From the NCBI GenBank assembly GCA_947623455.1, contig OX392536.1, positions 14,627,282 through 14,691,281 on the forward strand: a stretch of DNA of 64,000 nt, written 5' to 3'. Both the position numbers and the translations under genes were made by a program. Numbering within the stretch: the first letter of the stretch is position 1; the number at the start of each line of letters is the position of its first letter. Below are positions 1-9,043 of the stretch, in pieces. Source of the DNA: Mimachlamys varia. Lineage: Eukaryota > Mollusca > Bivalvia > Pectinida > Pectinidae. A model generated the notes under the pieces. It searched no databases and was not told the DNA's origin. It worked only from the letters and a program-made list of their open reading frames with translations.

Positions 1-370
1 CGTCAGTCGTAATATAGTACACCACTCAGACACATCTCGTCAGTCGAAATATAGTACACCACTCAGACACACCTCGTCAGTCATAATTCATGTAGTACAC
101 CACTCAGACACATCTCGTCATTCGTAATAGAATACACCACTCAGACACACCTCGTCACTCGTAATTAATGTAATACACCACTCAGGCCCACCTCGTCACT
201 CGTAATAGAATACACCACTCAGACACATTTCGTCACTCGTAATATAATACACCACTCTGACACACCTCGCCAGTCGTAATATAATACACCACTCAGACAC
301 ACTTTGTCAATCGTAATATAGTACACCACTCAGGCCCACTTCATCTTATATGACCCAGGCCCACCTCATA
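1..370. repeat. 37-bp minisatellite, about 9 diverged copies
   Basis: The stretch is built from units of about 37 bp (some 41 bp with an extra TTCATG-like insert), each containing the core ACACCACTCAGACACACCTC followed by GTCAGTCGTAAT. The left end is cut by the window edge. Copies decay toward position 345, where only the CAGGCCCAC part is still recognisable. It is noncoding, because the unit length is not a multiple of three and the copies carry indels. Confidence 0.9.
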
Positions 371-1336
371 CGATTATATGTATAGGCCGCCCATTATGTA
401 TAGGCATAGACCTATAGTCAATACGCCGTTTCCCTGATACAAGAACTCTTTTCAAGCGGAGTTAGAAATCGGTGGTTTGATCATGCGGCCACGAAATATG
501 TAGGGCACTTCATGATGGCGGCATTGGCATTGAAAACCCCGTTTACGAGCACTGACCACTGTGGATTGCGATCATCTTCCTCAATACAGACAAATTCAGT
601 TCATCAGTGACCTCAGCTAATGTTATTAACGCACCATTTACTTTATTTGAAGTTTTGATCCCTCTTCGACCAATTTGGAAATTTCGATTTGACCGCCATT
701 GTGCTTTCAAAGTGTCCTAAATAAAGTCACGTGGTGATGAAAGTCACTTGACTAAACCGACTGAAAGTTATATCCCGGAAATGGCGTTTTGCTGTCATAA
801 CATAGGCCTACCTACATTGTACCGTAGTCTATACTGTTGACATCTACCAGCTGCCAACATCGGGTCTACTTCCGGTTTTTAGGGAATATGCATTGCAAAT
901 GATGACAACTGAAGCACCCGCTATTGTTGTAATGAGAACTAGATTTCTAGAACGTTAGTTTTCAAATTCTACGACAACAGGGGCGCTCCCTCAAACACGT
1001 TTAGTTTCGATTATTTTAAACGAAATCGGACTGGTAAAACGGAATGAAAAGTAGCAAACACAGCATGGAATGGACACACAATATATTTGTAAACGAGTGA
1101 AATAATACAAATGTACATAAAACAAGTTTATCAGTGAGTGAAATGATACGAATGTATATACATGTAGAACAGGATTCAAAATCTCAAGTAACGAATTACA
1201 TAAATATATATATAGTTATGGCGGCGAAACATGAATAAGTACTATTGTCTTAAATACTTAAAACATATTTCAGATGAATGCAGATTATCTTATATATGGA
1301 ATTATCAAACCATACTGAATATACAATGGCTAAAAT
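371..1336. other. No recognisable gene
   Basis: AT-rich sequence with only short chance ORFs, for example a 62-codon minus-strand ORF near 991-1179 without recognisable features. I see no repeat, RNA gene or splice-flanked exon that I can support. Confidence 0.5.
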
Positions 1337-1620
1337 AAACTGTAAAACAAATTAAGTGACCAATTTATGGAGAAAAGGAAACCTGGTGTATTTGAAATGA
1401 CTAAATATATACATCATAGAATATTTAAGACTGAATTAAAACTAGAATAATACCCTAAGTAGTTGAATAAAAAGAACGCAGCCCTATTATATAAATTCAG
1501 AACTGGAAACACAAAATTACCCATTGAAACTGGCAGATGGATTTACATCTATAGAAATGAAAGAATATGTAACATATGCAACAATTCAGAAGTAGGAGAC
1601 AAATTCCATTATATTTGGTA
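1337..1620 (+). pseudogene. Relic of a LINE ORF2 C-terminal region
   Basis: Read in one frame, this stretch gives about 95 codons with three stops (TAA at about 1343, TAA and TAG in the 1445-1465 region). It contains a recognisable block: HRIFKTELKLE, then ALLYKFRTGNTKLPIETGRW, then ERICNICNNSEVGDKFHYIW. The sequence PIETGRW followed by C-x2-C and GD-x-FHY resembles the Cys/His region downstream of the reverse transcriptase in many invertebrate non-LTR retrotransposons. No RT domain precedes it, so it is a 5'-truncated, mutated fragment. It differs from the C-terminus of the LINE at 11.7-15.1 kb and so belongs to another family. The stops rule out a functional gene unless the region is spliced. 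Confidence 0.7.
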
Positions 1621-2240
1621 GAAATATGTGCAAAATAAGACATAGAATATGGTTTTTCATCGATATTGTTTGCGCTGCAATATGATTAGTTAGTAGAATA
1701 GTTAATGCACTGAAAAACAAAATTATTAATGATTAAGATAATTATTTAAGTGAGTTAATTACATTTTTTACTACCTTTGTCAAAATTGAGTCATGTTCAT
1801 AAATTTTGTAAGATATAATAGTATTGCACTATCGCCAGAAAATGTGAAAATGGTGTCACCTGTCTGTCTCTACACTGTTTACTGTACAGTTTGTGAGAAC
1901 AAAGCTTGTATTGTATCTTTGTATTGTGCGCCATCGTCCGTCCGTCGCCTGGGTTAAATTTGGGGTTCAGCACCAATCATTCCAATATATGAAGTTTCGT
2001 TAGAATCAAACTCCAAATGTGGATAGATCTAGGGGATTAACACGCCATTGTATTGGATGTAGGCCAACGTGGAGTACATGTTATCCTTCACCGACTTTCG
2101 TTACACTTCGATAACGTACATCTTTCTATTGTCTTTTTTCATCCATCACGCACATTATAGTGCATACCTGAAGTAATTACCGGATGACGTCATAAACGAA
2201 AACCCACCTTATTGACTGTCATTTTCCCTTTCTTATCTCA
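1621..2240. other. No recognisable gene
   Basis: AT-rich intergenic or intronic sequence. The first 120 bases may be the decayed tail of the LINE relic just upstream: translation continues as weak LINE-like sequence with stops. Nothing else is supportable. Confidence 0.4.
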
Positions 2241-3000
2241 GTAAGTTGGATTTTCTATCGGTCCGTAAATTATGGTGGCTGATTTCTGCCATATCGCCTT
2301 TTCGCGTAATTTTTTTACGCGAAAAGGCGAGAAAAAGAACACGAAAAGGCGAGAAAATGAACACGAAAAGGCACCGTTTGTTCTTGAAAAAATCTGGCCT
2401 TTTCTTGTTATTTTTCTCGCCTTTTCGTCTTTTCGCCTTTTCGTGTAGCTTATAATATTATAAAATTTACGCCTTCTCAATTACGCGTAAATTTTACAAT
2501 TTAACACGAAAAGGCGAGATTTTTACATAAATAAACGGCGCCTTTTCCTGTTCATTTTCTCGCCTTTTCGCGTAAAATTTACAAGGCGAAAACCCGCCGA
2601 ACGGCGCGTTTTCGCGTAAAAAGTTACGCGAAAAGTCGTAAAAGCGAGATGGCAGAAATCAGCCACCATAGTAAATGGAGCATATACAGCTAGACACCAA
2701 GGATAGCATACATATGAAATTTGAGAAAAATCCCTTTTTAGTTCCAGAGAAATAGCGATAACAAAAAGTTCCAAAAATCAAGATGGCCGTCGGCGACCAT
2801 TTCGGATTTTCCAATCGGTTCAAAGATGACGCATACACAACTCAGCATCGAGGGAAACCTACATATAAAATCTGAGAAAGATCCCTTCAGTATTTCCTGA
2901 TATTTAGCGATAAAACTTTCAAATTCCAAAATTCAACATGTCAACCGGCGGCCGATCGTCCCGATCGGTCCGTAAATGGCGCAAGCACAACTAGGCCACT
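2241..3000. repeat. Diverged ~150-bp dispersed repeat, three units in tandem
   Basis: The junction phrase ATCGGTCCGTAAAT or a variant occurs at about 2257-2270, 2814-2826 and 2964-2977, giving a period of about 150 bp once the 400-bp insertion at 2271-2670 is removed. Each unit holds the same order of words: CATACATATGAAATTTGAGA, AGATCCCTT, TAGCGATAA, TTCCAAAAT and a GGCCG-rich patch. Units differ at perhaps a quarter of positions, so this is an old repeat. The wording resembles dispersed elements seen in bivalve genomes, which is recollection and not a database result. It carries no ORF of its own. Confidence 0.75.
2271..2670. mobile_element. 400-bp fold-back (MITE-like) element with target duplication
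   Basis: The ends are perfect inverted repeats of 22 bp (2271-2292 and 2649-2670, beginning TATGGTGGCTGATTTCTGCC). They are flanked by a direct 6-bp duplication GTAAAT (2265-2270 and 2671-2676). The interior consists mostly of iterated CGCCTTTTCG / CGAAAAGGCG words in both orientations. One is a perfect 15-bp stem (2295-2309 with 2315-2329) around five T residues. Short ORFs inside are by-products of these repeats. No transposase is present, so it would depend on an enzyme supplied in trans. The target was one unit of the 150-bp repeat. Confidence 0.8.
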
Positions 3001-3003
3001 GGC

Positions 3004-3040
3004 TGTATATTGTGGTGGCCATGAGCCACCATACTATACA
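3004..3040. repeat. Small imperfect palindrome resembling the fold-back ends
   Basis: Arms 3004-3019 and 3025-3040 match at 14 of 16 positions around a 5-base loop. The right arm contains AGCCACCATA, identical to the terminal 10 bp of the fold-back element 350 bp upstream. It may be a collapsed relative of that element inserted into the third 150-bp unit, or a chance palindrome. Confidence 0.5.
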
Positions 3041-3173
3041 GCTACATGTATAAGTAGCAATACTATGCTATCCAGATGACAATCGCAAAAACTGAGTTGA
3101 AGTGATGATGGCGCACACTACGATTTTATTCCCCTTTAGGTATAGTACCATTTTGTCTTAGCTTTAAAAAAAA

Positions 3174-3235
3174 CAGTTGCAACGGAAAATATAACAATTG
3201 TTACATTTTCATTGTTACATTTTCCGTAGCAACTG
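3174..3235. repeat. Inverted repeat, 16-bp arms
   Basis: CAGTTGCAACGGAAAA (3174-3189) is the reverse complement, with one mismatch, of 3220-3235. The loop holds CAATTGTTACATTTT, which recurs at about 3251-3263. It could form a stem-loop. No function is assigned. Confidence 0.6.
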
Positions 3236-3377
3236 TATGGAAAGTGAAACAATTGTTACATTTTTCGAAAGTGGTATATCTAGGATACGTAGTTCTGGGT
3301 TCGTCAATACCATGGGTATACATTTGTACATACATTTGTAATCGATTGTGTAGACCTATACCCTGGAGTCCGGTTTG

Positions 3378-3388
3378 GGTTCGAATCC
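3378..3388 (+). promoter_or_regulatory. Orphan pol III B-box (GGTTCGAATCC)
   Basis: A perfect match to the tRNA B-box consensus lies within GAGTCCGGTTTGGGTTCGA. I find no convincing A box in the 60 bases upstream and no tRNA fold, so this is at most the relic of a tRNA-derived SINE in the presumed intron before the exon at 3522. Confidence 0.3.
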
Positions 3389-3521
3389 GAGTCGGGACGT
3401 GGTAAAGCATCTTCTTTATCTTTGTTTAAATCCCTTTGTTGGTGATGCTAACGTTAACATCAGTGTGTTAGCATTAGTGAGACATTCCTCCCTAATATTG
3501 TGGCCTGTTTGTATTTTACAG

Positions 3522-3871
3522 GTAACAAGGATGGGGACACTGAGGACGAAGACAGCTATCCATACAATCCATCCAAGATACCCTTCACTCCACGAAACCA
3601 AGTCACTAACCCTCTGTTCCGGAATCAAAAGCACATAAATGACGTAATTGTAGCCGATATCGAAGATATTCATGAGTTTGAGAAAAGCACTACACATTTA
3701 AATTTGACCCAGAAAGTTCTAAATTCGTATTTTCGAAAGAAGTTGGATTGTACACAGAGAATTGTTAAATGGCTTGTAGACTGCGAGGAAAAAGCAAACG
3801 CATCATCACTTCCGGCCCACCTACCAAACATTTCGTATAGAAACACCAGTGCGCATGCTCATCATGAATAA
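3522..3871 (+). CDS. Probable terminal exon of an unidentified host gene
   Basis: A pyrimidine-rich tract and TTTTACAG acceptor end at 3521. The exon then reads open for about 116 codons to a TAA at 3869-3871, entering with two bases of a split codon. The encoded tail begins NKDGDTEDEDSYPYNPSK, is acidic at first, and continues with a helix-prone part (DIEDIHEFEKSTTHLNLTQK, then RKKLDCTQRIVKWLVDCEEK) before a His-rich end. There is no transposon-like motif, and composition is more codon-like than the flanks. A candidate poly(A) signal ATTAAA lies at 3880-3885. I do not recognise the protein. Upstream exons are not visible here, and the open frame back to a GTG at 3500 is within the intron tail. 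A chance ORF is possible but less likely, given the acceptor. Confidence 0.5.
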
Positions 3872-4272
3872 GACAGCACATTAAAAGTAACGATTATCGC
3901 TTTATCTTAAATGAAGCATTATTTTCAATGTATTTGTTCATCTATCAATGCATGTGGCTTACGTTTCGGACAGATTTGTGAAACATGCATATATTTTACT
4001 TATTTGTTTTAACAAAATTTCAACTCAAGCATGCTTCTTTGTTACACGTATCTTTACACTGTTGTCAACCTTGAGACAAAATCGCAGTTACTGTTTGTTT
4101 ATATTTTACCTCCTACATGTGTACATATTATATTAACAGCTATGGTCATTAAAGGCCTGCCAGGTGCGGAGCAAAGAAAAGCGACCAACGGCCAGTACCT
4201 ACCCCATGTAGGCATCGAATCCGCGTTCCAAAGGGTGGGGGCTAGTGGTATAACCCAGCAGCACGACCATCG
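3872..4272. other. Presumed 3' UTR and unassigned sequence
   Basis: The first part would be the 3' UTR of the exon above. Around 4140-4275 is a more G+C-rich block (GGCCTGCCAGGTGCGGAG, then GACCAACGGCCAGTACC) that looks like part of a dispersed repeat, but I cannot assign it. Two overlapping ORFs of 62 and 101 codons here show no recognisable features. Confidence 0.4.
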
Positions 4273-4893
4273 CTGTTATATACGGTACATAACATTACAT
4301 CCGATGTTACATTTATCTGCTATTTACAGTACATAGACATTACATCCGATATTAAAGCCCTCTATATACAGTACATATTATAATGTTATTATTATAATTC
4401 TCTCCTATATACAGTAAATAGACATTACATCCGATGTTATAGTTCTCTGCTATATACAGTACATAACATTACATCCGATGTTATATTTCTCTGTTATATA
4501 CAGTACATAACATTACATCCGATGTTATATTTCTCTGTTATATACAGTACATAACATTACATCCGATGTTATAGTTCTCTGTTATATACAGTACATAACA
4601 TTACATCCGATGTTATAGTTCTCTGCTATATACCGTACATAACATTACATCCGATGTTATAGTTCTCTGCTATATACAGTACATAACATTACATCCGATG
4701 TTATAGTTCTCTGCTATATACAGTACATAACATTACACCCGATGTTATAGTTCTCTGCTATATACAGTACATAACATTACATCCGATGTTATATTTCTCT
4801 GCTATATACAGTACATAGACATTACACCCGATGTTATAGTTCTCTGCTATATACAGTACATAGACATTACACCCGATGTTATAGTTCTCTGTT
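4273..4893. repeat. 44-bp tandem array, about 14 copies
   Basis: The unit core is TATATACAGTACATAACATT followed by ACATCCGATGTTATAGTTCT. The middle copies (4440-4800) are nearly identical, with the main variants being CTGCTAT/CTGTTAT, ACATCC/ACACCC and ACATAACATT/ACATAGACATT. The left three copies are more diverged. TAACAT and ATGTTA within each unit form short inverted arms. The array is noncoding. Confidence 0.93.
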
Positions 4894-5631
4894 AACTACT
4901 CGACCAATCCGCCCATGATAGTGAAATTACCAAACTACATGTAAGTGGGTATATCGGAACAGATGCACCTGACCAACAAAAAGAAACACGACACCCATCA
5001 GAGAAGACCAAGACTATGGTTTGACAGAAGAGGTGCATGTGTGGTTAGGTTGACAGTACTTTTCGGGAAAACAAACTGCAGAATGTAAATCTGAGGTTTT
5101 GCTAGCGAGATAATTTACGGTATGGCAATGCAAGTTACCATTACGTACATAACATGTCCGAGCAGTGTGTGTCAGCAATTTGAACCCCACAGGAAAAAGA
5201 ACTTCAAACTAAAGTTTTGATACCGATTCAACAGTGTACATTTGTATCTGAGTCATTATCAGAAAAGTACCAAATCGCTGTCCGTAACTTTGTCGTTTAT
5301 TTCTGTGAATTCTACCTAGAATAAAGTAAATGTTTTGCTAATACACTAACAATTAGAGATCTAGTAGTCACATTTTAAAAGACATAGACATGAAATTGTG
5401 CCAAATTTTTTTTTAACAATAGTATTAGCCTTTCACCCATAAATGGTTGTGTCCGATGGTAAATCCTCAATATTCAAGCTCATTTAAAAACTTTTTTAAT
5501 GAGGTTTTATACAAAATATGGAGATAGTTTTATTGATAATTACCAATTAAATTGATAAATAAGTACTTTTAGGCACAAAGAAAATATTTTAAAGTTTTTT
5601 CAAGAAAATGTTTACCTGTCCCATAAGTTTT
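4894..5631. other. No recognisable gene
   Basis: AT-rich sequence without supportable ORFs. From about 5400 on its composition resembles the motif-rich block that follows. A weak, decayed-looking copy of that block's motif may lie near 5450. Confidence 0.4.
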
Positions 5632-7615
5632 TGTCCTTGGTGTTACCATGAGTATTTCGGTTCAATAGAGAAACTTTAAATCAACTGAGTTCAATCATCT
5701 TTGATGAATTCATTGCATATCTATCCCTTGTTCATTTTCACATGGCATTTGGAAGTTGAAAGCAGGATGGTTTTATATTGGAAGCAATCGAAATCAAGTC
5801 TCACCAACTGTGTATTTCAAATTGTCCATGGTGTTACCACATTATTTTACAGTTATTCCATTTATTCAATAATTTTTTTTTATAGTATTTAAAAGAGGTT
5901 GCAAGGTAGTTTAAATACAGCTATCATGCTTTGCACAATTACCAATGGTTATAATTTTAATCTATAATAATATCTAAAATTTCTGTGGTGTTACTGTCTG
6001 TGGTGTTACCCGTCAAACAGGTAACACCATAGACGAATATTTGGTAACACTACAGACATCATACTCGTTTATGAATCAATTTTATTGGAAAAAATAAAAG
6101 CATTATGATTTGAATAAGTTAAATTCCAAAACAATGATTATTGTTCATTTCTAATCAAAGAAAACTCTTAAAATTCAGATTCTATACTCTTTAATCAAGA
6201 TTCTCTAAAAACAGTAACACCAAGGACAATTATAGTAACACTACAGACTTAGATAAGTAAAACCAGAGTCAAATCTTTGCAACACAAACAAAAGTTTACT
6301 TATAATACAGACCATAAAATATATTATTAGTAAGATGAATTCTAAAGCTATGACATTAGCTAACAGTTCTCAAAATGGAATATGTCATTGTGAGAGAAGA
6401 GGGCTTTGAATTGGAAACACCAAGGACATGAATATTGGCGATACCATTATAGTAACACTACAGAAAATTGAATAGAAAAAAATCATAAATAATATCTAAG
6501 ATAATGGGAAGATTCATATTATAAGATTCATAAAACAGAGAAATTATTGTATAATGTTATTTGTACAACATAGTAAGCACTAGGACTAGTGTGACAATTA
6601 TTAAAGCATGTATTTTCTCTGTGAGCAATGGCAAAGACATTACTAGTAACACCACAGACAATTCGGTGACAAGAGAAGATGCATAATATGAATTTCCATC
6701 ATAAACAACCAATTTATATTTTAGTTAATGAATTAAATTGTTTGTTTAGGACACATTACTATATAATTATATGCATATTGATGAAATACAATTCAATTAC
6801 AATATGCACTAGATGATGACAATGGTAACACCACAGACATTCAATGCTGGTATTATCCAGCACAACATTTCAGGTGATCAAGAATGGCCCTCTCTTCAAC
6901 TTGGTTAGATAATGTGTGTCAATAGTAAAATTGACTAAAATACATGTATTATGATATTTAAAATGGTAACACAATGGACAAAATGTCTGTGGTGTTACAG
7001 TTGTCGTTGGTGTTTATCAAATGTCCATGGTGTTACAATCACAAAAATCAACTCATATTAAATTGAATAAAGGTGAAAAGAAACAATTAGCATCCAGTAA
7101 CTATCTGTAGCATTTTATGTTTGCAAATTAATTACTGTTTTCATGAATCTTTAGTTCTAACTTTATTTAAAAGAAATAATGCACATCCCTTGAGTGTTGT
7201 CACGCTGTGTGAGAGGTTAATTATGGTAAATTGTGGGGGAAACGTAAATTTTCTTCCTCTACATTCTAATTTTCAAAACATAAACCGGACGGACTAATTC
7301 CGGAATATAATACAAACTAATAAAATGAAAATGAAATGGAATTGAAATATCCGGAAAAAGAGTTATCTACCATTTGACCGTGCATGAAATAGATCGATAT
7401 CTTACCGACAAGTATTAATATACATAACATGAGTGCAAAAGTACAGGGGTCGGGACATATTCCAATAAATATCTTCAAATGGTATTTAAATGAGGCATAT
7501 GTAATAAAAAATCATTATGTTATAACTTTATGAATTAAATAAATCAATTAGCAAAGAACTGGCATGTTTTATCCCAACAAAAACAACAAATTCAATTATG
7601 GTAACACCACAGACA
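5632..7615. repeat. Cluster of 17 copies of a 16-bp motif in both orientations
   Basis: The consensus is GGTAACACCACAGACA, with variants CCAAGGACA, CTACAGACA and CCATGGACA in the second half. Plus-orientation copies start at 6020, 6043, 6213, 6234, 6413, 6451, 6645, 6824, 6965 and 7600. Minus-orientation copies start at 5632, 5823, 5979, 5995, 6984, 7002 and 7022. Sequence between copies is AT-rich and not visibly repeated. Several neighbouring starts lie 18-23 bp apart, about two helical turns. No sizeable ORF lies inside. Possible readings are subterminal transposase-binding sites of a large non-autonomous DNA transposon, or a clustered protein-binding array. No terminal inverted repeats were found that would settle this. 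Confidence 0.8.
5995..6035. repeat. Hairpin formed by two facing copies of the 16-bp motif
   Basis: A minus copy (5995-6010) and a plus copy (6020-6035) face each other around CGTCAAACA. They give arms of about 16 bp with two mismatches. A third copy abuts directly at 5979-5994. Confidence 0.75.
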
Positions 7616-7740
7616 TTTTAACTTACCTGTGATCGTTAGCGTTACCACAGTAACTGAACAGGTAAAAATTAAAATGGACAAACAATGATTTTGTAACCTG
7701 CAATGTATCCCCTTTTACTTAAACCATAAAAGTTGTCACT
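7040..7740. other. AT-rich stretch, no gene seen
   Basis: Apart from the motif copy at 7600-7615 and a weak one at about 7630-7645, nothing is recognisable here. Composition matches the block upstream. Confidence 0.4.
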
Positions 7741-8042
7741 TTAAGAAAGGGAGGTATTGGATTGTCTCCCTTGATACATGATGGACGGCTTTCGCTCACC
7801 TCCGATAAAAATGTGAAAAAATCTCCCTAGATGGATCACTGAGGACATAAAGGGACTGGAGTTTACAATGATAAAGCTAAGTAGCGACTCGTGTGTGAAA
7901 TTTATATGGTGAAACCATCGTAGTATCCAGCAAATTAGCTATGAACATCAAAGTCTTTGTGTACCTGTAAACACCTGTGACCGTCCATGCGTAAAACTTT
8001 GTGAATACATTTTGAACGTGTTCGTTATTGTCAGGATTATAC
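7741..8042 (+). other. Possible 5' leader of the LINE
   Basis: From about 7741 the G+C content rises and the AT-rich motif block ends, which is where a LINE 5' UTR could start ahead of ORF1. GGGAG and CTCCC near 7750-7770 form a small stem. The true 5' end cannot be fixed from one copy. Confidence 0.3.
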
Positions 8043-8983
8043 ATGTACGGGCCTTATACATCGACCCCCGAACGTAACAGTAAGCGCAATCATTCTTTGC
8101 TATCCAATTCTACAACCCCGTCTCCTTCCACAACCAGAACTATCAAACGTACTAAATCTTCAGATCTATTGTGTGAGAGTGACATTAACACCTCCTCATC
8201 TTCTTTACCAACCATGTCATCGGACCCGTCTATAACGGCTCCCTGCGACAACGGCCAGCAATACTTTGCCAGTTCGACCCCCTTATCTAACCAGATTCAT
8301 ACACAGCAACTGATGATGAACACATTGGCATCTCAGGGGGCTATCCCTCATCATCAATTCATACAGCCCGGCACCATGGGTATTTCAGCATCCGATGTAG
8401 ACCGTATAGCCAAAGCTGTTAGAAATTTGCTACTGGAGGATATTGCTGAGGTGGTCCATAAACAAATTGCTCCTCTAGCTGCCCGCGTAAAATCACTTGA
8501 AAGTGAAAACGAGAGTCTCAAACTTCAAATGGTCGGCGGAATTTGGTACGATTCTCTGGCTTTCCCGACAAAGAGGGAGAAGATACGACCGATACCGTTT
8601 TGCAAGCTGCTGCTGCATGTGGGGTCAACCTGAGCTCTGACGACGTTGAAAGGTCCCATCGTGTAGGGAAACTCGGCTTTGGTCAATCAAAACCGCGCCA
8701 AATCATTATGCGCGTTCGATCTGTGGATAAGAAGTTTCAGTTATTGAAATCTGCCAAAAACTTCAGGAAAAATGAACAATTCAGGCAAATTTCCGTAAAT
8801 GAAGACTTAACAAAATTCCGTAGTCAGCTTTCTTACCTTGCTCGTCAAGCTGTTAAGAACGGCCGTGCTCTACAGACCTGGACAACGAACGGTAAAGTTT
8901 TACTGAAAGACCGGAACAACCGTGTTCATCTGATTAAAACAGAAAGAGATCTCGTTGACTTCGGCCACGTGATTGCCATTTGA
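8043..8983 (+). pseudogene. LINE ORF1 (nucleic-acid-binding protein), frameshifted
   Basis: The first frame opens at ATG 8043. It has a Ser/Thr-rich N-terminus, then a helix and coiled-coil stretch (VDRIAKAVRNLLLEDIAEVV to SLESENESLKLQ, about 8395-8530), and goes out of frame near 8533. The second frame then resumes with RRNLVRFSGFPDKEGED, followed by KPRQIIMRVRSVDKKFQLLK and NEDLTKFRSQLSYLARQ, ending at TGA 8981-8983. The coiled coil, RRM-like domain and C-terminal domain are the order of L1-type ORF1 proteins, which trimerise and coat the element's RNA. The usual short linker between the coil and the RRN motif seems shortened, so a small deletion not divisible by three is the likely break. 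An in-frame TTG at 8028 precedes the ATG. Confidence 0.8.
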
Positions 8984-9043
8984 CCATTTTTGGTCATTGT
9001 AACAAGCAGACCTGTCTGCTGTACACACGGACTCTAGTGTACA
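8981..9043 (+). other. Three adjacent hairpins starting at the ORF1 stop
   Basis: Stem 1 is TGACCA/TGGTCA (8981-8986, 8991-8996) and contains the stop codon. Stem 2 is AGCAGAC/GTCTGCT (9005-9011, 9014-9020) with a 2-base loop. Stem 3 is TGTACAC/GTGTACA (9020-9026, 9037-9043). All arms are perfect. The clustering is seen directly. A role in RNA packaging or in translation of ORF2 is only a guess. Confidence 0.6.

Noticed and set aside
1..370. Common origin of the 37-bp and 34-bp minisatellites, because both contain CACTCA-type words
   Set aside because: Similarity is limited to a few short C/A-rich words. The CCGGAG core is absent from the 37-bp unit.
2238..2774. Three overlapping ORFs of 69-83 codons on both strands
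   Set aside because: They are translations of the CGAAAAGGCG words of the fold-back element. Lys/Arg-rich and Phe/Ser-rich strings are by-products of the repeat.
3416..3697. 93-codon minus-strand ORF opposite the probable exon
   Set aside because: It is the antisense shadow of the plus-strand exon, and spans the splice acceptor without any motif.
8028..8042. TTG at 8028 as ORF1 start
   Set aside because: A proper ATG lies in the same frame at 8043. Non-ATG initiation is not needed.
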